Shown here: positions 1 through 7,910 of the stretch, piece after piece | How positions within the stretch are numbered: position 1 is the stretch's first letter | How the letters are laid out: each line of letters begins with the position of its first letter | From: an uncultured Shewanella sp. | GTDB lineage: Bacteria > Pseudomonadota > Gammaproteobacteria > Enterobacterales > Shewanellaceae | Assembly: GCF_947497935.1 (NCBI RefSeq) | Contig: NZ_CANMIO010000015.1 | Span: 1-64,000, forward strand | Direction: 5' to 3' | Length of the DNA stretch: 64,000 nt | The notes under the pieces: generated by a model | What the model was told of the DNA's origin: nothing | Seen by the model: only the letters and a program-made list of their open reading frames with translations | The model's database searches: none | Program-made: the position numbers and the translations under genes

Positions 1-70
1 ACCGCTCGACTTGCATGTGTTAGGCCTGCCGCCAGCGTTCAATCTGAGCCATGATCAAACTCTTCAATTA
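1..70 (-). rRNA. rrs: 16S ribosomal RNA, 5' end (partial)
   Basis: The reverse complement begins AATTGAAGAGTTTGATCATG, the universal start of bacterial 16S rRNA, followed by the usual gcctaacacatgcaagtcg block. Only the first 70 or so bases are inside the window; the rest lies beyond the left edge. It is transcribed leftwards, away from clpB, which is encoded on the same strand upstream. The order clpB then rrn on one strand matches Escherichia coli at rrnG. Confidence 0.97.
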
Positions 71-337
71 AAGTTTTGTTGTTTCACTCGGTTAAGAGCA
101 AAACGGCTCAACGAATTCTGTATTTCATAAATTATCTTTGATTTTACTTTCTATAAGAAAGTGAAGACCAAAGTTGCTATGAACACTCATTCATTAAGTA
201 ATTTTTGATTACATCAAAGATGTAATTTCGAATAACTTAATCTCTGTGAGTGTCCACACAGATTTGCTTGTCATATTGTTAAAGAGCGTTGCCTGCTTGA
301 CGTTCTTACGAATCGTTCCAAGTGGCTAGGGGTGCGT
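71..337 (-). other. rrn leader with boxA antitermination site
   Basis: Transcribed leader of the rRNA operon. On the minus strand GCTCTTTAACAAT (about 278-290) matches the boxA element bound by the NusB/S10 antitermination complex, and the sequence after it (tctgtgtggacactcacagag) resembles the equivalent part of E. coli rrn leaders. The AT-rich part near the 16S start would pair with sequence beyond 16S to form the RNase III stem, which cannot be checked here. Confidence 0.75.
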
Positions 338-365
338 ATTCTACACTTCCCGTTGTTGGCGTCAA
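338..365 (-). promoter_or_regulatory. rrn promoter, proximal
   Basis: On the minus strand TTGACG (360-365), a 16-bp spacer and TAGAAT (338-343), followed by a GC-rich discriminator (ACGCACC). The 16-bp spacer and GC-rich discriminator are typical of stringently controlled rRNA promoters. Confidence 0.75.
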
Positions 366-586
366 GCGCTTATTTTAAGAAGCCTTTCAAGCGATGATTT
401 CTTAACCACTCTCGTGAAAAAAATCAAAATTCGAAGCCCTTAAAGCGGTTGTCACCTGAGATTATTTTCCTAGGAAGTTAATCTCTCACCTCTTTGTTAA
501 AAGAGATACTGAGTCAGCTGCAAGTCCCATACTACCTAACTTTTGCTAAGCGCCAATGGCCTGCTATGCCGTGTCAGTGGATGCGC

Positions 587-614
587 ATTATAGGGATGTG
601 AAACCAAAGCGCAA
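587..614 (-). promoter_or_regulatory. rrn promoter, distal
   Basis: On the minus strand TTGCGC (609-614), a 16-bp spacer and a perfect TATAAT (587-592), then a GCGCATCC discriminator. It lies about 250 bp upstream of the proximal promoter. The sequence upstream (about 615-680) is AT-rich, as expected for an UP element. Confidence 0.75.
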
Positions 615-615
615 G

Positions 616-963
616 AGGCTTTTTCAATAAAATCCTAATAACTTAACTAAGCGGATACTAATTCTTCATTATGCGTTTTTATCCAGCGAAAACTCCTATG
701 TTACGGTCATTATGAGCAAGCTGTTGTCCTTACCTACGGTTATTTCTAAGGAGTTTTTACTAGCAATTAAAGTTTAAACACTTAACTAGCCGCTTTCTCT
801 TCTTTCTTATAGCTTACTTATACCCTTGCTATATCACTCTTACCATCTATCTAAGTTAGTGCAATTACGGTGTTGGCATTCAGAATGTATTCAAGCTAGC
901 ATGGAGTTTGTTTTAGTTGACCACTACAAATTTGACTTAATTGAAGTCAGTTCATTTTTAACT
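616..963. other. intergenic, upstream of rrn promoters
   Basis: No gene was recognised. The part nearest the rrn promoter is AT-rich and could carry Fis or UP-element sites. An AAAACTCC / GGAGTTTT pair at about 690 and 750 could form a hairpin. The frame of the next gene stays open back to 826, but that part carries no signal peptide and lies outside the recognisable domain. Confidence 0.4.
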
Positions 964-975
964 ATGGATAGAGAA

Positions 976-1479
976 ATGATTAAAACAATAAAAATTGGCT
1001 ACGCTAAACTTCCGCTCCCCACCTACACAGCTGCTTTAGCTAGCACATTTCTGCTATTGGCCTTGTCACCCTCGTTAGCCCAAGCCAACGTAATCTATAC
1101 CTGGGTAGATGATAATGGGGTTACTCACTATAGTCAGCAACCTCCAGAACAAGGTCAAACGCCAGCGAATACTGACAAGTTATATAGTGAAGACCTTAAG
1201 CCTAAACCAATTGGCACTGTCGCTCCTTCAGCTCCCATTGTTAAAAATCAAGCTCAAACAGATTTAGAGAAAAAGGCGGCAGCCATTAATCAGGCAGATT
1301 CGGAGCAAGCAAAACATATCTGTAATAATGCCCGCCACAGCCTCAACGTACTCACAACCCATTCAAAACTAAACCAGAAAAATAAACAGACTGGCGAAAT
1401 GATCGCAATGACGGAAGAACAAAGGCAGGCTTCTATATCGGAACAAAAAGAGAGAATTAAACTATTTTGCACAAAGTAG
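976..1479 (+). CDS. exported DUF4124-domain protein
   Basis: Small secreted or periplasmic protein of about 167 residues. A basic N-terminus and hydrophobic segment ending in SPSLAQA form a signal peptide. Immediately after it comes the DUF4124 signature (VIYTWVDDNGVTHYSQQPP), a short beta-rich domain common in gammaproteobacterial envelope proteins whose function is unknown. The rest is charged and probably helical, with two cysteines. I chose ATG 976 because GGA at 966-968 gives a usable ribosome site; ATG 964 in the same frame is an alternative. A bidirectional terminator follows. Confidence 0.7.
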   Translation: MIKTIKIGYAKLPLPTYTAALASTFLLLALSPSLAQANVIYTWVDDNGVTHYSQQPPEQGQTPANTDKLYSEDLKPKPIGTVAPSAPIVKNQAQTDLEKKAAAINQADSEQAKHICNNARHSLNVLTTHSKLNQKNKQTGEMIAMTEEQRQASISEQKERIKLFCTK

Positions 1480-1533
1480 TCTTTGAATAAAATTCTATAC
1501 TAAAGTTTTACCCTCTCAATTGTTGAAACAAAA

Positions 1534-1559
1534 ACAGACTCATGCGAGTCTGTTTTTTA
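1534..1559. terminator. bidirectional terminator
   Basis: ACAGACTC-ATGC-GAGTCTGT hairpin flanked by A and T runs. It lies between convergent genes and can serve both. Confidence 0.85.
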
Positions 1560-1571
1560 TCCGGCCTACAG

Positions 1572-1898
1572 CTATTTTTTAGCTTGGAGATTATACATAG
1601 AACGTGGAACACCATCTTCACAAGCCTTTTGACCCGCCGACCAGCCGTCATCAAATCGTTGTAGACCATCTAAAGCTGTATCTTTCTTTATTGAGTCATA
1701 TAACTCTGTCTGCTTTTTCGCTGTCACATAAGCATTTTTACAGCCGCGGTAGTAACCATAGTGATAGAGACTCTCATACTCCTTATTCCCTTCACCAATA
1801 TAAGGCCCTGACACCTGCTCTTTTTCATAATTCGAACTTGAAGAACAGCCAATCACAGTCAGTGACGCTAATGCGATAATGGCTAATTGTTTTTTCAT
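1572..1898 (-). CDS. small lipoprotein of unknown function
   Basis: A 108-residue protein beginning MKKQLAIIALASLTVIGC, a lipoprotein signal with lipobox VIGC followed by a serine-rich linker. The mature part contains YYRGCKNAY and GWSAGQKACEDG, giving two cysteines in similar G-x-C/A-C contexts that could form a disulfide. No family was recognised. The start at MKK is preferred over in-frame ATGs seven and five codons upstream because the signal peptide begins there and GGAG/CGGAA lies upstream. It is convergent with the DUF4124 gene and sits between clpB and the rrn operon. Confidence 0.7.
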   Translation of the reverse strand: MKKQLAIIALASLTVIGCSSSSNYEKEQVSGPYIGEGNKEYESLYHYGYYRGCKNAYVTAKKQTELYDSIKKDTALDGLQRFDDGWSAGQKACEDGVPRSMYNLQAKK

Positions 1899-2103
1899 GA
1901 TGTTCCGCTCCATGTCCATTCCAAGTTTAGAAATACATTAATCAACGCTAACTTTGAGTATCGTGCATTACTCAAATATTACCAACCTGACTAATATCAA
2001 CCTCTATAAGTTAACTATCGAAAACAAATATATTTAGTTTAATTAATCACCACCAGCTCCCAATATACATTAAGATTGCTTAGTTTTTGTGATTTATTTT
2101 TCA

Positions 2104-2137
2104 CACAAAAAAGGCTTCAACCGAGATTGAAGCCTTT
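2104..2137 (-). terminator. clpB terminator
   Basis: Hairpin AAAGGCTTCAA / TTGAAGCCTTT (2110-2120 with 2127-2137) followed on the minus strand by a T run. It is placed just after the clpB stop codon. Confidence 0.85.
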
Positions 2138-2167
2138 CTACTAAACACCTAATGCTTAGGTTCTAAC

Positions 2168-4741
2168 TTATTGGCTAAATACTAAGATGTCGTTTGCAAC
2201 TGAAACCTTAATATCCTTACCAGGCAACAGTTGCCCGCTGAGGATCTGCTGCGCCAACGGGTTTTCAACTTCTTGCTGTAGTGCTCTCTTAAGTGGTCTT
2301 GCACCATAGACTGGATCAAAACCCGCTCGTGCGATCAATGCCAGTGCATCATCAGTCACTTCAAGCCCGTAGTCTTTCTCGGCAAGGCGCTTCTTAAGCC
2401 CTTCAATCTGGATCTCAGCAATATAAGCGATGTTCTGTTCATCTAACGGATGGAACACAACGGCCTCATCGATACGGTTTAAAAACTCAGGCCTGAAGTT
2501 TTGTGTCACCACCTGCATGACATCAGACTTCATCTCTTCGTAACTTTGATTTCCAAAGCCCAATTGGATGAGATCTGAACCTAAATTCGAGGTCATGATC
2601 ACCACAGTATTTCTAAAGTCTACCGTGCGACCTTGACCATCGGTTAGTCGTCCATCATCTAATACCTGCAGTAAGATATTAAATACATCTGGATGCGCTT
2701 TTTCTACTTCATCAAGTAGGATCACCGAATAAGGTTTACGCCTCACAGCTTCTGTTAAGTACCCGCCTTCTTCATAGCCGACATACCCAGGAGGGGCACC
2801 GACTAAACGCGATACTGAATGCTTTTCCATAAACTCTGACATATCGATCCGCACAAGCGCCGATTCAGTATCGAACAAGAACTTAGCAAGCGACTTACAT
2901 AACTCAGTCTTACCCACACCAGTTGGGCCTAAGAATAAGAACGAACCAATTGGACGGTTAGGGTCCGCAAGGCCCGCACGACTTCGACGAATTGCATTCG
3001 ATACCGAGTTTACCGCTTCGTTTTGGCCAATAACCCGTTCATGCAGCGCATCTTCCATCTTAAGCAATTTGTCACGCTCACCTTCAAGCATCTTAGAAAC
3101 AGGGATCCCCGTCGCTTTTGATAAGACTTCAGCGATTTCTACGTCGGTAACCTTGTTACGTAGTAGTGTCATATCCTGCATTTCGGCTTGCGCCGCTAAA
3201 TCTAGTTGCTTTTCAAGTTCCGGAATACGCCCGTACTGCAGCTCTGACATACGGGTTAAGTCACCCGCGCGTCTAGCGACTTCAAGATCCATACGCGCTT
3301 GTTCTAGATCGGCCTTAATATGCTGAGTGCCAGCTAATGCCGCTTTTTCTGTATGCCAAATCTCATTGAGTTCCGCCGCTTTGGCTTCAACATCTTTAAG
3401 CTCTGCACGCAATGTGTCTAAACGGCGTAAGCTGGCTTCATCCGCTTCTTTACTCAACGCTTGCTCTTCAAGCTTTAATTGAATAGCACGCCGCTCTAAT
3501 CTATCTAAAGATTCTGGTTTTGAATCAATCTGAATTCGAATACTCGATGCCGCCTCGTCAATCAGATCGATGGCCTTATCGGGCAATTTACGATCTGAGA
3601 TATAACGGTGCGACATACTTGCCGCAGCAACAATGGCTGGATCGGTAATTTCTACATGATGATGCAGTTCATAGCGCTCTTTCAGACCACGCAAAATTGC
3701 AATGGTATCTTCTACACTCGGCTCATCTACCAGCACTTTCTGAAAACGACGTTCGAGGGCAGCATCTTTTTCAATGTACTGACGATACTCATCCAATGTT
3801 GTTGCACCCACGCAGTGTAGATCACCACGTGCTAGAGCTGGCTTTAACATATTACCCGCATCCATCGCCCCATCGGACTTACCCGCACCGACCATAGTAT
3901 GCAGCTCATCAATAAAGAGGATAACTTGCCCTTCCTCTTGAGATAACTCATTGAGCACCGCTTTTAAACGTTCCTCAAATTCACCGCGATACTTAGCACC
4001 AGCCACTAGAGCGCCCATGTCCAATGACAATACACGCTTATTCTTAATGCCTTCGGGAACTTCGTTATTAATGATCCGCTGAGCCAAACCTTCAACAATC
4101 GCCGTTTTACCCACACCAGGTTCACCAATAAGTACCGGGTTGTTCTTACTGCGACGCTGCAATACTTGAATGGTACGGCGAATTTCATCGTCACGACCAA
4201 TAACAGGATCTAGCTTACCCTGTTCTGCACGCTCGGTGAGATCGACGGTAAACTTCTTCAGTGCTTGGCGCTGATCTTCCGCATTGGGATCATCCACGTT
4301 TTGACCATTACGCACTTGGTCAATTGTCGACTCCATTAACTCCTTAGTCGCACCCGATTGTTTAAGCGCTTGCGCTAAAGGATCATTGCCCTCTAATGCC
4401 GCCAATACAAACAGCTCACTAGAGATAAACTTGTCTTTGCGTTTCTGCGCCAATTTATCGCACAAATTAAGCAAACGAATAAGCGCTTGAGATAACTGCA
4501 CATCACCGCCAGTACCTTCTACTTGCGGCTTTTGTTCAAGATCTTGACTCAGCAAAGAGCGCAAGGTACTTACTTGGATCCCTGCTTGTGTAAGTAGAGG
4601 ATGGATAGAACCACCATCTTGATTCAGTAATGCCATCATTAGATGTGATGGTTCAATAAATTGATGATCTCGGCCTAGTGCCAATGACTGAGCATCCGAG
4701 ATGGCAATCTGGAATTTATTGGTCATACGATCGAGTCGCAT
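2168..4741 (-). CDS. clpB: ATP-dependent chaperone ClpB
   Basis: Hsp100 disaggregase that, with DnaK, pulls polypeptides out of aggregates in the cytoplasm. It has 857 residues, the same length as E. coli ClpB, and begins MRLDRMTNKFQIA. Domain order: Clp-N (1-145), first AAA+ with Walker A GEPGVGKT (206-213) and Walker B ILFIDE, the coiled-coil middle domain rich in Glu, Lys and Arg (about 410-530), second AAA+ with GPTGVGKT near 605 and VILLDEVEKAHPDV, then the ClpB small C-terminal domain. GGAGG lies upstream of the ATG. A sigma-32 promoter lies about 180 bp upstream, so it is expected to be heat-shock induced. Confidence 0.98.
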   Translation of the reverse strand: MRLDRMTNKFQIAISDAQSLALGRDHQFIEPSHLMMALLNQDGGSIHPLLTQAGIQVSTLRSLLSQDLEQKPQVEGTGGDVQLSQALIRLLNLCDKLAQKRKDKFISSELFVLAALEGNDPLAQALKQSGATKELMESTIDQVRNGQNVDDPNAEDQRQALKKFTVDLTERAEQGKLDPVIGRDDEIRRTIQVLQRRSKNNPVLIGEPGVGKTAIVEGLAQRIINNEVPEGIKNKRVLSLDMGALVAGAKYRGEFEERLKAVLNELSQEEGQVILFIDELHTMVGAGKSDGAMDAGNMLKPALARGDLHCVGATTLDEYRQYIEKDAALERRFQKVLVDEPSVEDTIAILRGLKERYELHHHVEITDPAIVAAASMSHRYISDRKLPDKAIDLIDEAASSIRIQIDSKPESLDRLERRAIQLKLEEQALSKEADEASLRRLDTLRAELKDVEAKAAELNEIWHTEKAALAGTQHIKADLEQARMDLEVARRAGDLTRMSELQYGRIPELEKQLDLAAQAEMQDMTLLRNKVTDVEIAEVLSKATGIPVSKMLEGERDKLLKMEDALHERVIGQNEAVNSVSNAIRRSRAGLADPNRPIGSFLFLGPTGVGKTELCKSLAKFLFDTESALVRIDMSEFMEKHSVSRLVGAPPGYVGYEEGGYLTEAVRRKPYSVILLDEVEKAHPDVFNILLQVLDDGRLTDGQGRTVDFRNTVVIMTSNLGSDLIQLGFGNQSYEEMKSDVMQVVTQNFRPEFLNRIDEAVVFHPLDEQNIAYIAEIQIEGLKKRLAEKDYGLEVTDDALALIARAGFDPVYGARPLKRALQQEVENPLAQQILSGQLLPGKDIKVSVANDILVFSQ

Positions 4742-4921
4742 AAATCCTCCGATAACTCAAAAAATGGTAAATAAAAGGCAATGGGCATTGCTTATCAGCT
4801 TCGAGAAACCGAATTGGGTAGCATTAATATCGCCATATAAACGATATAAATCCATTCGCACTTCTATTCACATAAGAAAAGGTGACTCTGCTATAGGTAC
4901 AGAATCTTTGTTACTTAAAAG

Positions 4922-4947
4922 ATGGGGTCTATTTGAACAAAATCAAG
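4922..4947 (-). promoter_or_regulatory. sigma-32 heat-shock promoter of clpB
   Basis: On the minus strand CTTGAT (4942-4947), a 14-bp spacer and CCCCATCT (the -10 core CCCCAT at 4922-4927), close to the RpoH consensus CTTGAA-N13/14-CCCCATnT. It lies just past the pgeF stop codon and implies a 5' leader of about 170 nt. Confidence 0.75.
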
Positions 4948-4966
4948 TCAAAGCTAAGTAATAAAG

Positions 4967-5713
4967 TTAACGATTAAGCCAAATAAATGATGCCATGCGG
5001 CCAGTAATGCCTTCGCGGCGATAAGAAAAAAATGAATCAGTGTCAGAAACTGTGCAGCGTGGATCGCTATGAATGCGCTTCAAGCCCAATAACGACAGCC
5101 TAAACCTGGCTAATCCATGGATATCAGCCATAAACTTTTGTTCCCCTTGCGCATTGACATGAGGAGAGAAAAACTGCGTTGTTTGCGGGTGTTTGGCTTC
5201 AAATTGCGCTTTGACTTCAGCGCCGATTTCAAATGCCGTTGGACCTATAGCAGGGCCAAGATAAGCAATAATCTCTGCTGGCTTATGACTAAATTTATCA
5301 ACTGCAACTTCGATGATACCGTCACATAAACCACGCCATCCGGCATGTACAGCCGCGACTTCGGTGCCATTTTCATCACACAGTAATACCGGCAAACAAT
5401 CTGCAGTCATCACCACACACACTTGCTGGTGACTTCGAGTGTAGCTGCCGTCGGCATGATGAACTTGTGAGTTATCGGCATCGACAACGTCGACACTGTG
5501 AATTTGCTCGAGCCAAGCAGGCTTTGCAGGAAGATTAAGCTTCTCAGCTATGAGTTGACGGTTAGCTAAGACTTTTTGAGGGTCATCGCCAACATGCAGC
5601 CCAAGATTAAGGCTGGCAAAAGGTGGCAAACTGCAGCCACCTTCTCGAGTAGAAAAAGCTAAGTTTACCCCTGGTGGGATAAACCAAGCTTGATTTTCTA
5701 TTTTACTTGCCAT
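4967..5713 (-). CDS. pgeF: peptidoglycan editing factor PgeF (YfiH, laccase-domain family)
   Basis: A 248-residue member of the YfiH/Cu-oxidase_4 family. The family's metal-site motifs are visible: VMTADCLPVLL and VAAVHAGWRGLCDGI, with a C-terminal SYRREGITGRMAS. In E. coli the protein edits peptidoglycan precursors carrying a wrong first amino acid; relatives have been reported as purine nucleoside phosphorylases. Its ATG shares one base with the rluD stop codon (TAATG), so the two are translationally coupled. The order rluD-pgeF-clpB is the same as in E. coli. Confidence 0.93.
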   Translation of the reverse strand: MASKIENQAWFIPPGVNLAFSTREGGCSLPPFASLNLGLHVGDDPQKVLANRQLIAEKLNLPAKPAWLEQIHSVDVVDADNSQVHHADGSYTRSHQQVCVVMTADCLPVLLCDENGTEVAAVHAGWRGLCDGIIEVAVDKFSHKPAEIIAYLGPAIGPTAFEIGAEVKAQFEAKHPQTTQFFSPHVNAQGEQKFMADIHGLARFRLSLLGLKRIHSDPRCTVSDTDSFFSYRREGITGRMASFIWLNR

Positions 5714-6684
5714 TAAAACGCTGACGGGTTTTCTTCAGTGTCTTTACGTAGCGCTCTAGTCAGCTTAACCATATCCTCTGGGATAGGTGCTTGCCAGCTC
5801 ATGATTTCACAAGTAAATGGATGCGCTAACTCAAGTCTTATCGCGTGCAATGCTTGACGCTTGAATCCCATGTAGGTTTCAAAGAAGTCCGGTGCCGCGC
5901 CTTTTGGCGGACGTGGACGACCAGCATAAACTGGGTCACCAACTAATACATGGCCAATATGTGCCATATGCACACGAATTTGGTGAGTACGGCCAGATTC
6001 CAAACGCAGTCTTAGGCGAGTATGTGCTCTAAACTTTTCCGCTACGCGGTAGTGTGTCATCGCAGGCTTACCATTATGGACAACTGCCATATGGGTACGC
6101 TTAGTCGGATGACGATCGATTGGCTCATCAACTGTACCACCGGCAATAATAGTGCCTGTGACAATCGCTTCGTACTCACGAGTAATATCTCTAGCCTGCA
6201 ACGCCGCCACTAAATGAGTCTGAGCTTCAACAGTCTTAGCCACCACCATCAAACCTGTGGTGTCTTTATCCAAACGGTGAACAATACCTGCACGAGGTAC
6301 CAATTCAATACCAGGGCAATGATGCAATAACGCATTCATCAAGGTACCGTTTTGGTTACCCGCTCCAGGGTGAACCACTAGGCCAGCTTGCTTGTTGATC
6401 ACCAAAATATGGTCATCTTCATACACGATATCTAAATCAATCGCTTCAGCTTCAGCTTTAGTTTCTTCTTCCAGAGTGGCGTTTACGGTTACAACCTGAC
6501 CTTCTAGCACCTTAGTTCTAGGCTTGTCAGAAACCTCGCCATCAATAAAGACTGAACCTGATAAAATCCACTCTTTAATACGTGTGCGCGAGTAATCCGG
6601 GAACAAATCGGCCAGAGTCTGGTCCAATCTTTGCCCGGTTTGTGTTGCTGTGATCTCGCTTTTTAGATTAATCTCTTGTGTCAT
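5713..6684 (-). CDS. rluD: 23S rRNA pseudouridine(1911/1915/1917) synthase RluD
   Basis: Makes the pseudouridines of helix 69 in 23S rRNA. The N-terminal S4 domain (RLDQTLADLFPDYSRTRIKEW) is followed by the RluA-type catalytic domain with GIVHRLDKDTTGLMVVAKT, in which the Asp of HRLDKDT is catalytic. Later family motifs GRTHQIRVHMAHIGHVLVGD and KRQALHAIRLELAHP are also present. The start is placed at MTQEINLK, the usual beginning of RluD; the reading frame is open five codons further upstream. It is divergent from bamD. Confidence 0.96.
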   Translation of the reverse strand: MTQEINLKSEITATQTGQRLDQTLADLFPDYSRTRIKEWILSGSVFIDGEVSDKPRTKVLEGQVVTVNATLEEETKAEAEAIDLDIVYEDDHILVINKQAGLVVHPGAGNQNGTLMNALLHHCPGIELVPRAGIVHRLDKDTTGLMVVAKTVEAQTHLVAALQARDITREYEAIVTGTIIAGGTVDEPIDRHPTKRTHMAVVHNGKPAMTHYRVAEKFRAHTRLRLRLESGRTHQIRVHMAHIGHVLVGDPVYAGRPRPPKGAAPDFFETYMGFKRQALHAIRLELAHPFTCEIMSWQAPIPEDMVKLTRALRKDTEENPSAF

Positions 6685-6685
6685 A

Positions 6686-6714
6686 TGAACCGTACCCACT
6701 TTTCTGGGTCCAAA
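6686..6714 (+). promoter_or_regulatory. possible sigma-E promoter upstream of bamD
   Basis: TGAAC (6686-6690), a gap of 16 bp, then GGTCCAAA (6707-6714), a partial match to the RpoE consensus GGAACTT-N15/16-GGTCAAA. E. coli bamD (yfiO) is in the sigma-E regulon, which is the reason for listing it. The match is imperfect. Confidence 0.3.
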
Positions 6715-6806
6715 AATGTTTACTATCTGTTACAATCGGATTGTTTCTATTTTATCGTGAAATGGAAAAATTCTTAACAATAACTTTAAAAGAATCGAAT
6801 TCAAGT

Positions 6807-7568
6807 ATGCATAAAATTGCCAAAAGTGTCGCTGTAGTCCTAATCACACTTGCAGCTACGGCCTGTAGTAGTAAACAGGGCGAAGACCCTGCGATGACAA
6901 AGAGCTCTCCTGAAGTGCTCTATTCTCAAGCAAGAACCTCTATGGAACTAGGTAATTACAGCAAAGCTGTCCGCTCTCTAGAAGCCTTGGATTCACGCTT
7001 CCCATTTGGTCCACATAAGACTCAAGTTCAACTTGACCTTATTTATGCCTATTACAAACTTGACGATCCAGCGTCAGGTATTGCGAATATCGATCGCTTT
7101 ATTCGCTTAAACCCAACTCATAAAGATATTGATTATGTTTATTACATGCGCGGCCTAGTCAATATGCAGTCTGACCGGTACCTATTTCACGATATGCTAA
7201 ATATCGATCGTTCTGACCGCGATCCAAAGGCTGCGCAAGATGCATTCAACGATTTCGATAGACTTATTAAGTCTTATCCAAACAGTAAGTATGCAGCAGA
7301 TGCACAAAAACGCATGCAGCACCTAAAAAATAGACTGGCACTTTACTCGATCAAGGTAGCCGAATACTACATAAAAATGAATGCATGGAGTGCTGCAGCG
7401 ATCCGCGCACAGTCAGTTTTAGAGACCTACCCAGGCACACCGTCAACTGAAAAAGCATTAGAAATCATGTCTACTGCTTACGGTGAACTTGGCCAAGAAA
7501 AGCTTAAAGATCATGTACTCATGGTAATGAAGGCTAACTATCCTAATAACAAATTAGTGGCTAAATAA
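6807..7568 (+). CDS. bamD: outer membrane assembly lipoprotein BamD
   Basis: Essential lipoprotein of the BAM complex that inserts beta-barrel proteins into the outer membrane. It has 253 residues, with lipoprotein signal MHKIAKSVAVVLITLAATAC (Cys20 lipidated). The tetratricopeptide scaffold is visible as SPEVLYSQARTSMELGNYSKA, a second repeat around FPFGPHKTQVQLDLIYAYYK, and further repeats to the C-terminus. The start is chosen at the lipoprotein signal; the frame runs open 43 codons upstream into the rluD promoter region. It is divergent from rluD, as in E. coli, and a strong terminator follows. Confidence 0.96.
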   Translation: MHKIAKSVAVVLITLAATACSSKQGEDPAMTKSSPEVLYSQARTSMELGNYSKAVRSLEALDSRFPFGPHKTQVQLDLIYAYYKLDDPASGIANIDRFIRLNPTHKDIDYVYYMRGLVNMQSDRYLFHDMLNIDRSDRDPKAAQDAFNDFDRLIKSYPNSKYAADAQKRMQHLKNRLALYSIKVAEYYIKMNAWSAAAIRAQSVLETYPGTPSTEKALEIMSTAYGELGQEKLKDHVLMVMKANYPNNKLVAK

Positions 7569-7595
7569 TCCATTAATTCAGCATATTTGATGATA

Positions 7596-7628
7596 AATAA
7601 AGGCCTCTTTTTGAGGCCTTTATTTTTT
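7596..7628 (+). terminator. bamD terminator
   Basis: AAAGGCCTC-T5-GAGGCCTTT hairpin (7599-7607 with 7613-7621) followed by TATTTTTTAT. Confidence 0.9.
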
Positions 7629-7750
7629 ATTCCATTTTCGACTAATCTCGTTAAAGCCTGCTATCGATACCTGATTTACTTAGTCACAAGTTAAACTTTA
7701 TCTCTCTTTTAAAAGCCTTGAAGAGATCAAATGTCATTATAAATAGCTTT

Positions 7751-7907
7751 TATCCCTATCAGTATAAGATGTTGCTCTACTCAGAGTGTTTTTAGCATAC
7801 AAATTCAAGGTGAATACCTGAGGGGATAGTAATTCTCTGGTGATGCTGTTCAACTCAAAAATAGTCAGCCCAGAATGGCGACCCAATCTTTATACTGATT
7901 GGTATTA
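7751..7907. repeat. MITE-like dispersed repeat, copy 1
   Basis: About 157 bp bounded by TATCAGTATAAG on the left and CTTTATACTGATTGGTAT on the right, which are inverted repeats of each other. The inside (ctactcagag, attcaaggtgaat, ttctctggtga, ttcaactcaaaa) matches two further copies at 56861 and 57174. No coding capacity. It abuts the 3' end of the RND exporter gene. This and the bamD terminator are all that is seen between 7569 and 7910. Confidence 0.85.
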
Positions 7908-7910
7908 ATC

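Noticed and set aside
4701..4961. 86-codon open frame upstream of clpB
   Set aside because: It overlaps the clpB start and its sigma-32 promoter, and has no recognisable domain.
7751..7907. Insertion sequence
   Set aside because: No transposase reading frame in any copy; better described as a nonautonomous repeat.
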